Shown here: in pieces, positions 1-8,696 of the stretch | Layout: the number at the start of each line of letters is the position of its first letter | Position numbering within the stretch: position 1 is the stretch's first letter | NCBI GenBank assembly: GCA_021803035.1 | Contig: JAJZME010000044.1 | Coordinates: 1 to 49,129 of the forward strand | Reading direction: 5' to 3' | DNA from: Acidobacteriota bacterium | GTDB taxonomy: Bacteria > Acidobacteriota > Terriglobia > Terriglobales > Acidobacteriaceae | Length of the DNA: 49,129 bases | The notes under the pieces: model-generated | Database searches by the model: none | Told to the model about the DNA's origin: nothing | The model's input: the letters and a program-made list of their open reading frames with translations, nothing else | Translations under genes and position numbers: made by a program

Positions 1-117
1 GATCCGATGCAATAAGGCAGCTTCTGGCTCCCAGCCCTAGCCCTTTTCTGCACGGCCAGCACCGCATTGTTGCGCGGGAGAATCCCGATTAGGAGAGACT
101 TCCGAGAGCGAAGAGCG

Positions 118-146
118 AAAAGCTGAGAGCTGAAAGCTGAAAGCTA
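118..146. repeat. Short degenerate tandem repeat upstream of the first gene
   Basis: The leader holds three to four near-identical copies of an 8-9 bp unit built on AGCTGAAA (AGCTGAGAG, AGCTGAAA, AGCTGAAA, AGCTAC). It sits just before the gene that starts at 167. No function can be assigned; it may be slippage-prone sequence or part of the 5' untranslated region. Confidence 0.5.
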
Positions 147-166
147 CAACCAACCGGAGACACACG

Positions 167-682
167 ATGAGCATTCTGATGGTGACGGGCATTGAAGGCG
201 CCGGGAACTGCGCCGCTGTGGTGAGCGCGCAACTGGGCACAGAGATCGAGGTTGCCGAGGGTCGCAAGGCGGCGCTGACGGCGTTGCGGACTCGGGAGTT
301 TCAGGCCGTGGTCGTGGATGAGACGCTGGCCGAGTGCGATCCAGCGGCGGCGGAGGCAATCTGGGAGCGGGCCGGCTTGGCGATTCCCCTGCAAATCAAC
401 TTTGCGGTGTCCGGCGCGGCGCGTCTGGTCCGGGAGATTCGCGCCGGTTTGCGGCGTCGCGAGCGCGAGCAGATGCTGGCGCGGCGCGCGGCGGCGGCGG
501 CCATGGAAACGGAGCTGAAGTCCACGGTGGCCGGGCTGCTGCTCCACTCGCAACTGGCGCTCTCCGGCAGCGGCGTTCCCGCGCCGGTGGCGGAAAAGAT
601 GCGCATGGTGGCGGAGCTGGCCGGCAGCCTGCGCCGCCAGTTGAGCGCGCCTCTGGATGTGCGCGGCGGTTCGGCGGCCTGA
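167..682 (+). CDS. Receiver-like / HisKA-like small signalling protein (hypothetical)
   Basis: This 171-residue cytoplasmic protein begins with a sheet-helix pattern like a response-regulator receiver. It opens ILMVTG, and the second strand ends VVVDE, where the Asp is in the usual phospho-acceptor place. After a basic helix (about 85-110) comes a segment ELKSTVAGLLLHSQLAL that resembles the first helix of a HisKA dimerisation domain, but without the phosphorylatable His in the expected place. No ATPase or DNA-binding domain follows. The start ATG at 167 is preceded by GGAGA. A strong terminator follows at 756-788, so it is a single transcription unit. It could be a partner or decoy in a phosphorelay; the exact role is not deducible. 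The receiver assignment is by pattern only. Confidence 0.65.
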   Translation: MSILMVTGIEGAGNCAAVVSAQLGTEIEVAEGRKAALTALRTREFQAVVVDETLAECDPAAAEAIWERAGLAIPLQINFAVSGAARLVREIRAGLRRREREQMLARRAAAAAMETELKSTVAGLLLHSQLALSGSGVPAPVAEKMRMVAELAGSLRRQLSAPLDVRGGSAA

Positions 683-755
683 AGCGCCGTCGCCCGGACG
701 ATTTCGCCTCAAGGCGGGTGCTCACGGTCAAAGTTTGATTGCGTTGCACGCGCAA

Positions 756-788
756 CGCCGGGGTGAAGCAGGCCCCGGCGCCTTTTTC
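756..788 (+). terminator. Intrinsic terminator after the receiver-like gene
   Basis: A perfect 8-bp GC-rich stem CGCCGGGG / CCCCGGCG (756-763 and 773-780) with a 9-nt loop is followed by CCTTTTTC. This is a textbook rho-independent terminator separating the first gene from purU. It also argues against an upstream purU start at 739, which would put the terminator inside the gene. Confidence 0.85.
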
Positions 789-849
789 TGCGCGCCGCTT
801 CGCTCCCGCGGCACGCTTCGGCCTGCCCGGCGATAATGGGAGGAGGAAC

Positions 850-1719
850 ATGAAAGATACGGCCGTACTCCTCATTGATTGTCCTGACCGCAAAGGACTG
901 GTGGCGCGCGTCTCGGGGCTGCTCTACGAGCGTGGCGCGAACATTCTGCACGCCGACCAGCACATCGACCACGAGCAGGGGTTGTTCTTCATGCGCGTGG
1001 AGTGGGAACTGAATGGCGTACCCTCCGGCGAGGCGGGCTTCGATCTCGATGGCTTCAAGGCGGCCTTCACGCCTCTGGCTGCCGAGCTGGGCATGCGCTG
1101 GCGACTAAGCGCGAGCGCGCGGCGGCCGCGAGTGGCGCTGTTCTGCTCGCAATATCTGCACTGCATTGCCGATCTGCTCTATCGCTGGCGCACGGGCGAG
1201 CTGGCCTGCGAGATTCCCCTCATCCTCTCCAACCATCACGAGGTGGCGGAACTGGCCGCATTTTACGGCGTCGATTTCGAGCATACGCCGGTGACGGCGG
1301 AGACGCGCGCCGCGGCGGAACAGCGGCAACTGGATCTGCTCGCCGGCCACGGCATCGAGCTGGTGGTGCTGGCGCGCTACATGCAGATCCTTTCGCCCGC
1401 ATTCGTGTCGCACTACCCGGCGGCCATCATCAACGTGCACCACTCGTTTCTGCCCGCGTTCACCGGGGCCCGTCCCTACCACGCCGCGCACGAGCGGGGC
1501 GTCAAGCTCATCGGGGCCACCAGCCACTACGTTACCGCGGAACTGGACGACGGTCCCATCATTGAGCAGGACGTGGCGCGCATCAGCCATCGCGACCAGG
1601 TGGAGGATCTGGTGGCGCGCGGCCGCGATCTGGAGCGCATGGTGCTGTCGCGCGCGGTGCGCTGGCACCTTGACCGGCGCATCCTTTGCTACGGGAACAA
1701 GACGGTGGTCTTTGACTGA
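850..1719 (+). CDS. purU: Formyltetrahydrofolate deformylase
   Basis: A 289-residue protein (E. coli PurU is about 280) that hydrolyses 10-formyl-THF to THF and formate, balancing one-carbon pools and feeding formate to purine synthesis. An ACT domain occupies about residues 1-85 (LIDCPDRKGLVARVSGLLYE). A formyltransferase domain follows with INVHHSFLP around N195/H197 and ELDDGPI around D234, matching the Asn-His-Asp catalytic set of this family. The start ATG at 850 follows AGGAGGA at ideal spacing; the reading frame is open further upstream but passes through a terminator. A tiny open frame overlaps its stop, then a hairpin at 1869-1898. A formyl-transferring paralogue is less likely because of the ACT domain. 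Confidence 0.95.
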   Translation: MKDTAVLLIDCPDRKGLVARVSGLLYERGANILHADQHIDHEQGLFFMRVEWELNGVPSGEAGFDLDGFKAAFTPLAAELGMRWRLSASARRPRVALFCSQYLHCIADLLYRWRTGELACEIPLILSNHHEVAELAAFYGVDFEHTPVTAETRAAAEQRQLDLLAGHGIELVVLARYMQILSPAFVSHYPAAIINVHHSFLPAFTGARPYHAAHERGVKLIGATSHYVTAELDDGPIIEQDVARISHRDQVEDLVARGRDLERMVLSRAVRWHLDRRILCYGNKTVVFD

Positions 1720-1861
1720 GAAATGGCGCGTCCGCACGTGGCTTGAGCAGGGCCGGCGAGACCGGCGCAGCTTCAGTGAATGGCGAATTGAAATTGTGCG
1801 CGAAGCCGAGTCCCGCGCCCGGACCCAGGCGGCAGTGCGGCAGGCCTGGCAGACCGCATAA
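1712..1861 (+). CDS. Possible 49-residue basic micro-protein overlapping purU
   Basis: A short frame with a TTG start overlaps the purU stop by 8 nt and ends just before the hairpin at 1869. It encodes an Arg/Glu-rich, Trp-containing, probably helical peptide (about TEKWRVRTWLEQGRRD onward). The position, close coupling and end before the terminator fit a small translated gene, but there is no strong ribosome-binding site and I recognise no family. It may be spurious. Confidence 0.25.
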   Translation: MTEKWRVRTWLEQGRRDRRSFSEWRIEIVREAESRARTQAAVRQAWQTA

Positions 1862-1898
1862 AAGAAGATCTCCGCCGCCTGACAAGAAGCGGCGGAGA
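1859..1898 (-). terminator. Intrinsic terminator of the TonB receptor gene
   Basis: A perfect 10-bp stem TCTCCGCCGC / GCGGCGGAGA (1869-1878 and 1889-1898) with a 10-nt loop lies 15 nt past the receptor stop. Read on the minus strand it is followed by ATCTTCTTTTA, a U-rich tail. On the plus strand there is no U-run after the stem, so it mainly serves the minus-strand gene, though it may also slow plus-strand transcription leaving purU. Confidence 0.75.
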
Positions 1899-1913
1899 CG
1901 CAGTTCAAGCGGC

Positions 1914-4550
1914 CTATTTCAGGCCGAAGTCGAGCGAAGCGATGAATTCGCGCGGCGCTCCCGGATCGACCAGCGTATACCCGCCGAAGCTGGTCCCGAA
2001 GTAACCGCCGCTGGTGATGTAAGCAGTTGGGTTGTACTCGCGGTTGAACAGGTTCTCCACGCCGAAGGTAACCTTCATCGGCACATCTTCCAGGCGTCCG
2101 GGAAAGAGCCCGTTGACGGTTCCATCGGTGTTGAAGTTCACCACGCCATAGCCTGGCACCGTTTCCTTGGTAGGTGCGTTGTTCACGTTGCTGAACAGGT
2201 AGCGCGTACCGACGTACTGCCACCAGATGCCGGGCGTGAGAAGGAAGCGATTGTGGGCGGACGCGAAGTAGGTCGTTACGCCGAGGTTGGTGGAGTATTT
2301 GGGATTGTTGGAGATGGGATAACTCCCAAAGTTTTGTTTCGATCCGCTCGGAATGTACGAGAGGAAGTAGTTATGCTGGATGATCGCGTTGCCGTGAATG
2401 TGCAGATACTTTCCCGGTGCGTTATCGAAGTTGATTGAAACACCGTTATTCACACTGGAGGCAAGCGCGACAGCAGCCGGCAGGCTGAGCTGGGCGGTCT
2501 GGGTAACCACATTTACGTGACTCAGCTTGTCGTGGAAGTAAGTTACGTCCAATGAGCAGTTGCCCATCGCGGAGGCCGGACATTTCGTAACCAGGAAGCC
2601 CCCCTCGATGTTTTCGCTCCTGACGGCCCTTAGTTGCGCAATGTTTACGCCGTTCGTGGCGCGATTGGCGCCGAATGCCGAGTCTGTTGGGTTCTGGTAG
2701 GTAATGGCCAGGTTGCCGTGCAGTTTCAGCCACTTCGTTACCAGTCCTTGTACGCCGAGAGACGGCGCGAAATCCAGGAAGTTCTTGTGCGCAGACGGAG
2801 CCTGCTGGTTATCGTTCGCCGGGTTCCCGTCGGGAAAGTCAGAAAGTCCGGTGTTGTAGTAGTCCGTACGGAAAAGTTGCTCCGCCGCGCCGGGAATAAG
2901 AACGAGCCGGTCACGTAAGAAGTCAACGCGGTCCTGAAGATAAAGAAAACCGTAGTCGGTGTACAGTCGGTCCGCATTGAAGAAAGCCGGGCTGGTCTTG
3001 CTGGTGCCGAGTGAGGAGTTAAACAGCGCCACGGGATTGTGGTAGTCGCCGTGCATCCAGTAGCCGCCAACGGTGATGATGTTGTGCGGCGCGGTGATGG
3101 CAAGCGAACTGCTGTTGCCCACCGTATTGGAAGTGGGGTCGTATAACTCATGGCGAACGGTGTAGTCAGGCCCGTAAAAGTTCACGTCGCGATTGTGTAA
3201 TCTGTACCCGTGCCGGTACCACGAGGCGGACCGGAACGACATGTGCGGGGAAATCTCCAGCGCAAGCTTGCCATAGACAATGTCACTCTGCGTCTTGATT
3301 TGCTTGTTCCAGACTTTCTTTGCGAGGGAGGAGTAGAAGCCGCTGGTGGCCTGACTGTAATACTGTACGTTGGCGGGAATCGTAGAGCCGGGCTGGGCAT
3401 CGGGGCCATACAGGCCGGTGGTGGTAACTGCATCGCCGTAGTGATGGTTGGACGCGGGAGTTATGGGCGCAATTGGAAGGAAGTTAGGACGATACTCCGT
3501 GTTGCGCCCGTGGTAATAGCCGATGCCGATGGTGCCGTTGGAAAACTGTTTGAGCACTTTTGCGAAGACAGCGTAGCCCGAGGAAGGCGCAGGGAAGGTG
3601 GGGATGCCTGTGGTGCCGACGCGGAAGGTGTCATTCATGGCGTAACCGAAGGCAAGCACGCCCGCCCATCCGTTATGCAGACCGGTATTGGCGACGAAAT
3701 GAGTGATCGACGTGTTGTAACTGCCGTAGTCGGTGCCGAAGCTGATCAATCCGCCCGGCGTTGTTTTCGGCTGATAGGGAACGTAGTCGACCGTGCCGCC
3801 GAGACTGTCGAACCAGCGATTCGACGGCGCGCCGGGTCCATAGTCTACCCCGATGTGAGAGATCATGTTGGTAATCGGAATCTGGGTGGTTTGCCACTGT
3901 CCGTTGTTGGAGATCATGTTATTCATGGGGATGCCATCGAAGAGAAAGGCGATGCCGTTGCGCAGCACGTCGCCATTGACGCTGCTCCAGCCGCCTTTTA
4001 CGCCGCGCAGCACCACCTCGCTCCGGGCCGTAGCCGCAACACCGCCGTAGCCGTAGACGAAGACTCCAGGAGCCGCGGTGAGCGCCTGGGCCGCGCTGCC
4101 GAAGGGGCCGGCCACAGCATTGATCTCGTCGCGTGAAATGCTCGCTTGTGTCACCGCGGTTGCCGGTGATCCTTGCGCGGTTACCGTGACGGACTGCAAG
4201 ACGGACGTGGGATGCAGTGTAATGTTAACGCTAAGGGCCTGATTGCTCTTCAGGGAGATATTGCTTTGATGGTACGGATTGAAGCCCTTCAGAGTAATGG
4301 TCAGGTCATAGACGCCGGGCGGGAGTCCGCTGAGACTGAATGCGCCATGGGAGTTGGTGGCCGAGTTGAATACTGCGCCGGATTGTTTGTTGGTGAGCGC
4401 GATATGCGCTCCGGAAACCGGCGTTCCCGCTGTACTGGTTGCGACGACGTGCAGGCTGGCGGCGGTCTGGCCAAAAGCACAGCGCGCTTGCAACAGGGCT
4501 GTTGCGCACAACACTATCAAGGCAGCTATGAGGCTGCGTGACACTTTCAT
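1914..4550 (-). CDS. TonB-dependent outer-membrane receptor
   Basis: An 878-residue outer-membrane protein. A signal peptide (MKVSRSLIAALIVLCATALL, cleavage near FGQ) is followed by a carboxypeptidase-regulatory-like fold (GTPVSGAHIALTNKQSG, GVYDLTITLKGF, about 35-110). A plug domain comes next (AAQALTAAPGVFVYGYGG, VVLRGVKGGWSS) and then a long beta-barrel ending in LDFGLK. The chosen ATG at 4550 has GAGAGGAT upstream and starts the signal peptide directly; the longer open frame to 4619 adds 23 residues without a ribosome-binding site. These receptors import siderophores, oligosaccharides or other large ligands using TonB energy. The ligand cannot be read from sequence and no transport partner lies next to it. 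It is monocistronic with its own terminator. Confidence 0.92.
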   Translation of the reverse strand: MKVSRSLIAALIVLCATALLQARCAFGQTAASLHVVATSTAGTPVSGAHIALTNKQSGAVFNSATNSHGAFSLSGLPPGVYDLTITLKGFNPYHQSNISLKSNQALSVNITLHPTSVLQSVTVTAQGSPATAVTQASISRDEINAVAGPFGSAAQALTAAPGVFVYGYGGVAATARSEVVLRGVKGGWSSVNGDVLRNGIAFLFDGIPMNNMISNNGQWQTTQIPITNMISHIGVDYGPGAPSNRWFDSLGGTVDYVPYQPKTTPGGLISFGTDYGSYNTSITHFVANTGLHNGWAGVLAFGYAMNDTFRVGTTGIPTFPAPSSGYAVFAKVLKQFSNGTIGIGYYHGRNTEYRPNFLPIAPITPASNHHYGDAVTTTGLYGPDAQPGSTIPANVQYYSQATSGFYSSLAKKVWNKQIKTQSDIVYGKLALEISPHMSFRSASWYRHGYRLHNRDVNFYGPDYTVRHELYDPTSNTVGNSSSLAITAPHNIITVGGYWMHGDYHNPVALFNSSLGTSKTSPAFFNADRLYTDYGFLYLQDRVDFLRDRLVLIPGAAEQLFRTDYYNTGLSDFPDGNPANDNQQAPSAHKNFLDFAPSLGVQGLVTKWLKLHGNLAITYQNPTDSAFGANRATNGVNIAQLRAVRSENIEGGFLVTKCPASAMGNCSLDVTYFHDKLSHVNVVTQTAQLSLPAAVALASSVNNGVSINFDNAPGKYLHIHGNAIIQHNYFLSYIPSGSKQNFGSYPISNNPKYSTNLGVTTYFASAHNRFLLTPGIWWQYVGTRYLFSNVNNAPTKETVPGYGVVNFNTDGTVNGLFPGRLEDVPMKVTFGVENLFNREYNPTAYITSGGYFGTSFGGYTLVDPGAPREFIASLDFGLK

Positions 4551-5393
4551 ACGGATCCTCTCACAAGAATTTGTTTGGGCCTGCGTGCGAACTCGGAAGC
4601 GCACAAGGGGAAGAGCCAATTCGATTCATTGCGGCGCGGACGCAACCAATCTGGCCAACTGACGGAAGCAGTCTTGCCGGAATCAGATTGTCGAGGGCAG
4701 ACTTTGCAGCGCATTGAACTTGCGATGAATATTGTGTTGATCGGAGGGTAATCGCTTCGCCGAGCGGACAGCGCCTGGCGAAAATGAAGGCGCCTTCATC
4801 GCGGTTTCAAGAAGATGAAATATATCTGACTGCCCACCATTGCCGGCCAGCGAAGGCGTCGGGGTGGTGCAATTGCCAACGATGAGCGGCGCTGCAGGAA
4901 GCAGTCCCAATGAAGCCTCAGCCACGAAGCGCATCCGGCATCAAGAAAGCCGCTGGCGGTTCATGTGACGTCTCTGACCACTTCAACCTGGACCAACCGG
5001 AGCGGTCCAGATCCCTGGGGCTCGACGAGTGATTTATGGTTGCGGGGGCGGAAGCGAATGTCCAATTTTTCGGACATGGAACCTGTAATGGCACATTGAA
5101 AATCGTCCGGATAGAGATCGATTTCTTCTAACTCCCGCAAATCACATAACTCGCTCAACTCACACGAAAGTGTGACTCACTTACACGTTCTATGCATCAA
5201 GTCTGGACAGTGCGTCAATGTGCTGAAAAGGCTCCGGGGACCAATCCTGTTGGCAAATAACTGGAATGAAGTGATATAGGCGGAATGGCGTTTCATCTCA
5301 GTGAGGCAGGGCAGGCACGGCAGGCGTCTTTGATTTGGCGCAGCTCATTCCTTTGGTAACTTCAAAGAACCGTTCCTTCCGGATAGAATTACG
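4551..5393. other. Gene-poor intergenic region of lower GC
   Basis: About 840 bp between the receptor and the AAA+ gene with visibly more A/T than the flanks. It contains only weak short frames (best at 4961-5158, minus). It also holds small hairpins: TGTCC/GGACA around an AATTTTTC loop near 5060-5080, and TCACAC-GAAA-GTGTGA at 5160-5175. It probably carries the promoters of both divergent genes, but I cannot place them convincingly. Confidence 0.5.
4961..5158 (-). CDS. Possible small acidic protein, unknown
   Basis: A 65-residue frame from a TTG codon. The product is protein-like in composition (start SELCDLRELEEIDLYPDDF, end VQVEVVRDVT), with an acidic N-terminal part and a basic middle. 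Codons are more A/T-rich than in neighbouring genes. No clear ribosome-binding site and no recognised family. It could be a remnant of a longer gene, since the region around it is otherwise empty. Confidence 0.25.
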   Translation of the reverse strand: MSELCDLRELEEIDLYPDDFQCAITGSMSEKLDIRFRPRNHKSLVEPQGSGPLRLVQVEVVRDVT

Positions 5394-6923
5394 GTGACCG
5401 AAGTTATCATCCGTTATTCAAAGGACAATACCATTAGCACACGACTACGACTGAGCGATCTGCTAATTCACTCCAAAATGGTTACCGAGGAAGATGTGGC
5501 CAAGGCGGTAGCCCGCTCCCGTGAGCACGGCGGGCGTATGGCCGACAATCTGATAGCGTTGGGGGCTATCGATCAGAAGACTCTCGACGCCTTTCTGCGC
5601 CGTATCCCGAAAGAACCAAAGGACATTCTATCGACGCGCATCGATGGGGTCGATTTGATGGGCTTGTTGCTCAAGCTAATCTATCGTGACCGCCTGGAGA
5701 CCTTGCGCCAATTTATCGATGCCATCAAGCTGCCCTATCCCATCGTGCTGGAATTGGTGCGCATGGCCATCGATCGGCAGTTGTTGCAGACGCTGGGATC
5801 GCGCTATTCCGATAATCCGATTGACTTGAGCTATTCCTTCACGGAAGGCGGCCAGCGCTGGACCCTCGATGCCCTGGATCGCATGGGCTACACCGGACCC
5901 GCACCGGTCACGATCGAACAGTTCGATCATCAGATCAGATCACAAAAGCCCACCAACGAAGCGATCAACTTCGATCGCATCCGCAGGTCCATCGGCGAGC
6001 TTACCTTCGAGGACCGCATCATCGAGCAGTGCGGGCCGGCGCTCAACTCGGGACGCGCCATACTGCTTTACGGGCCACCGGGCAATGGCAAGACCTCGGT
6101 GGCGTATTGCTTTGCCAGCATATTCACCGACGTGATTTATGTTCCCTACGCAGTGATCGTGGAGGGACAGTTCATCCGGGTTTACGACCCCAGCATTCAC
6201 GTCGCTCTGGATCCCGTCGGCATCCAGACCGATACGGGTCATTCCTTCACGCGGCATGACGAATACGATGCTCGCTGGGTTCCCTGCCGCAGGCCCTTCG
6301 TGGTAACTGGGGGCGAACTCACGCTGGAGATGCTCGACCTGCGCTTTGACAAGCTGGGCAAGTTCTATGAAGCGCCCCTGCACGTCAAGGCCCTGGGCGG
6401 CTGCTTTGTTATTGACGACTTTGGCCGCCAGTTAGTCAAGCCTACCGACCTGCTGAATCGCTGGATTGTGCCGCTCGAAAATCGCGTCGACTATCTCAAG
6501 CTGCACACCGGCAAAAGCTTCAGCATTCCCTTCGAAGAGCTGGTCATGTTTTCCACCAACCTGGAGCCGGAAGACCTGATGGATCCGGCCTTCCTGCGCC
6601 GCCTTCCCTACAAGATCGAAATCGGCGCGCCGACCCTGGATAACTTCAGGATCATCTTCGAAAAAGAATGCGCCCGGCAGGGAATGGAGGCCGAGGAAGG
6701 GATCTTTGAATACATTGCCCACAAGATCCGATACGAAAAGAACATGGATTTTGCGGCGTATCAACCGCGGTTTATCGTGGACCAGGTGGTAGCTACCTGC
6801 CGGTTCATGGAGCAGACTCTGCACTTCGAACCGCGCTATATCGACTATGCGCTGGACAATCTGCGCGTCAGGCACAAGAGTTTTTCCGAGGCAGCCACCA
6901 ACACTGCAGCCCGTGTTGCCTGA
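5394..6923 (+). CDS. AAA+ ATPase with GspE/MshE-like N-terminal domain
   Basis: A 509-residue cytoplasmic protein with a GTG start. Residues about 15-75 (LSDLLIHSKMVTEEDVAKAV, then GGRMADNLIALGAID and DAFLRRIP) match the small N-terminal fold of type II/IV secretion ATPases (GspE_N/MshEN). The AAA+ core has Walker A GPPGNGKTS at 227-235, Walker B CFVIDDFGR around 337-344 and a likely arginine finger LRRLPYKIEI near 400. A helical lid domain follows. It is not a PilB/GspE motor, because the core looks like MoxR/RuvB-type AAA+ rather than a secretion ATPase. No pilus genes are adjacent. It is likely a remodelling ATPase; its client is unknown. An intrinsic terminator follows at 6967. Confidence 0.8.
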   Translation: MTEVIIRYSKDNTISTRLRLSDLLIHSKMVTEEDVAKAVARSREHGGRMADNLIALGAIDQKTLDAFLRRIPKEPKDILSTRIDGVDLMGLLLKLIYRDRLETLRQFIDAIKLPYPIVLELVRMAIDRQLLQTLGSRYSDNPIDLSYSFTEGGQRWTLDALDRMGYTGPAPVTIEQFDHQIRSQKPTNEAINFDRIRRSIGELTFEDRIIEQCGPALNSGRAILLYGPPGNGKTSVAYCFASIFTDVIYVPYAVIVEGQFIRVYDPSIHVALDPVGIQTDTGHSFTRHDEYDARWVPCRRPFVVTGGELTLEMLDLRFDKLGKFYEAPLHVKALGGCFVIDDFGRQLVKPTDLLNRWIVPLENRVDYLKLHTGKSFSIPFEELVMFSTNLEPEDLMDPAFLRRLPYKIEIGAPTLDNFRIIFEKECARQGMEAEEGIFEYIAHKIRYEKNMDFAAYQPRFIVDQVVATCRFMEQTLHFEPRYIDYALDNLRVRHKSFSEAATNTAARVA

Positions 6924-6966
6924 CTCAGCCGGCTGACGGATTCTTCGTCCCATCATCAAAATAGGC

Positions 6967-6997
6967 GCCCCCCTGGAGCTTTGGGGGGCTGTCTTTT
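6967..6997 (+). terminator. Intrinsic terminator of the AAA+ ATPase gene
   Basis: Stem GCCCCCC / GGGGGGC (6967-6973 and 6983-6989) with a 9-nt loop, followed by TGTCTTTT. It lies 44 nt after the stop codon and separates the ATPase from the transhydrogenase operon. Confidence 0.85.
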
Positions 6998-7229
6998 GCC
7001 GTATAGAGCGGGATCGTCCGCGGCCCACCCTGTCGGAGCGATGTGGTATCCACCGGTGCCGCAAGAGCTGGCGCGCGATCAGGAATGCGCGTCTCGCGCC
7101 AAACCCGCCCGCCATCTTCCGCACGAATATCAACCTGGATGCCCAACCACTTCGCTGTTTCGCGTTCCTGCAATTGCCCCAGCGGCGGGCATCGTTATGC
7201 AGCGGCAGGCGCGACGTGCTAGACTAAGC

Positions 7230-7258
7230 TTGTCAGGTTGATTCTAAAGCGTTAATTT
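7230..7258 (+). promoter_or_regulatory. Candidate sigma-70-like promoter of the pnt operon
   Basis: TTGTCA at 7230-7235, a 17-bp spacer and TAATTT at 7253-7258 in a locally A/T-rich stretch directly before pntAA (ATG at 7273). No purine-rich ribosome-binding site is visible between the -10 box and the ATG, so the transcript would have a very short or absent leader. The -10 match is weak. Confidence 0.35.
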
Positions 7259-7272
7259 ATAACGAATTAATA

Positions 7273-8406
7273 ATGAAGATTTCAATTCCAAGAGAAACGC
7301 ATCCGGGGGAAAGTCGCGCGCCCCTGACGCCACACAGCGCCGACAAGCTGGTCAAGCTCGGCGCCCAGGTGGAGGTCGAAGCTGGTCTTGGCACTGCCGC
7401 CGGATTTCCCGACGCGGCTTATACCGAAGCGGGTGCGACGATGACGAGCGACCGCAAGGCCCTCATCAGTTCCGCCGACATTGTCCTACGCCTGCGCAAG
7501 CCGCCGCTAGAGGAGATCGCCTGGCTCAAGCCGGGAGCCATCCACGCCAGTTTGCTTGATCCGTTCAACGAAAAAGAGCTGGTCCAGAGACTGGCCGAAC
7601 ACGGCGTGAGCGCGGTCAGCATGGAATTCATCCCGCGCACGACCCGTGCCCAGTCCATGGATGTGCTCTCGTCGCAGGCGAACCTGGGCGGTTACGAGGC
7701 GGTGATTCTGGCCGCGTCCTATTCCAACAAGATCTTCCCCATGATGACCACGGCGGCGGGCACGATTCTGCCGTCCAAGGTGTTTATCATTGGCGTCGGC
7801 GTAGCCGGATTGCAGGCCATTGCCACGGCCAAACGCCTCGGCGCCAAAGTCACGGCCTACGACACCCGGCCCGTTGTGGAGGAGCAGGTGAAGTCGCTCG
7901 GCGGCCAGTTCCTGAAGATTGACCTGGGCGAAACCGGGCAGACCAAGGAAGGCTACGCCAAGGCGCTGACCGAGGAGCAGATCCAGAAGCAGCGCGACGC
8001 GATGAACAAGACCTGCGGCGACTCGGACATTGTGATCACCGCCGCGCAGGTGTTCGGGCGCAAGGCGCCGATTCTCGTCACCGCGGAGATGCTGGACGCC
8101 ATGAAGCCTGGCAGTGTGGTGGTTGACCTCGCCGTCGAGACCGGCGGCAATGTGGAAGGCGTGGTTTATGACCAGGTGACCGACCGCAAAGGCGTGAAGA
8201 TCGTCGGTGTCGCCAATCTGCCCGGCCGTGTGCCGCTCCACGCCAGTCAGGTCTATTCCGCGAACCTGGTTGCGTTCGTCAGCGAATTCTGGGACAAGGA
8301 GAAGAAGGCCTTCGTGCTGAACCTGGAGGATGAAATCATCAAAGGCTGCCTGGTGACGCACGACGGCAAAATCGTAAACGAAAAACTTATCACCAAACCC
8401 AATTGA
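7273..8406 (+). CDS. pntAA: NAD(P) transhydrogenase, alpha subunit part 1 (NAD-binding domain I)
   Basis: A 377-residue soluble domain I of the proton-translocating transhydrogenase, which moves hydride from NADH to NADP+ using the proton gradient. It opens with SIPRETHPGESRAPLTP, typical of the alanine dehydrogenase/PntA family. The Rossmann segment VFIIGVGVAGLQAIATAKRLGAKVTAYDTRP (given in parts: IGVGVAGLQAI, GAKVTAYDTRP) is near 170-200. The KSLGGQFLKIDL and AQVFGRKAPILV segments follow, as in split-subunit PntAA. It ends before any membrane segment, as expected for the three-gene type. The stop is 6 nt from pntAB, so they form one operon. Confidence 0.95.
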   Translation: MKISIPRETHPGESRAPLTPHSADKLVKLGAQVEVEAGLGTAAGFPDAAYTEAGATMTSDRKALISSADIVLRLRKPPLEEIAWLKPGAIHASLLDPFNEKELVQRLAEHGVSAVSMEFIPRTTRAQSMDVLSSQANLGGYEAVILAASYSNKIFPMMTTAAGTILPSKVFIIGVGVAGLQAIATAKRLGAKVTAYDTRPVVEEQVKSLGGQFLKIDLGETGQTKEGYAKALTEEQIQKQRDAMNKTCGDSDIVITAAQVFGRKAPILVTAEMLDAMKPGSVVVDLAVETGGNVEGVVYDQVTDRKGVKIVGVANLPGRVPLHASQVYSANLVAFVSEFWDKEKKAFVLNLEDEIIKGCLVTHDGKIVNEKLITKPN

Positions 8407-8412
8407 TTCACT

Positions 8413-8694
8413 ATGAGCGAACAAATTCTCATCCTGTTCATCTTCGTGCTCGCGGTTTTCGTTGGCTTTGAAGTCATTTCCAAGGTGCCTTCGCTGCTGC
8501 ACACGCCGCTGATGTCGGGCACCAATGGCATCCACGGCATCATCCTGCTCGGCGGCATGCTGGTACTTGCCAAAGCGGACAACAGCCTGGTGCAGGCGCT
8601 CGGTTTTGTGGCGGTGATCTTCGGCTCAGCCAACGTCTTTGGCGGGTTCATGGTCACGGACCGGATGCTGCAGATGTTCAAGAAAAAGAAATAA
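8413..8694 (+). CDS. pntAB: NAD(P) transhydrogenase, alpha subunit part 2 (membrane)
   Basis: A 93-residue membrane subunit with three hydrophobic helices (ILFIFVLAVFVGFEVI; GIHGIILLGGMLVLA; ALGFVAVIFGSANVFGGF) and a basic C-terminus MFKKKK. The size and the sequence PLMSGTNGIHGIILLGG are characteristic of PntAB, part of the proton channel (domain II). It lies between pntAA and pntB with spacings of 6 and 2 nt, showing tight operon structure. Confidence 0.95.
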   Translation: MSEQILILFIFVLAVFVGFEVISKVPSLLHTPLMSGTNGIHGIILLGGMLVLAKADNSLVQALGFVAVIFGSANVFGGFMVTDRMLQMFKKKK

Positions 8695-8696
8695 CC

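Noticed and set aside
1105..2223. Long minus-strand frame across purU
   Set aside because: It overlaps purU and the receptor end completely and encodes no recognisable family.
4683..4934. 83-residue minus-strand frame in the lower-GC spacer
   Set aside because: No start signal and no protein-like pattern beyond chance.
6925..7173. 82-residue minus-strand frame after the AAA+ gene
   Set aside because: It has a TTG start without a ribosome-binding site, and its 3' half runs through the terminator of the opposite gene.
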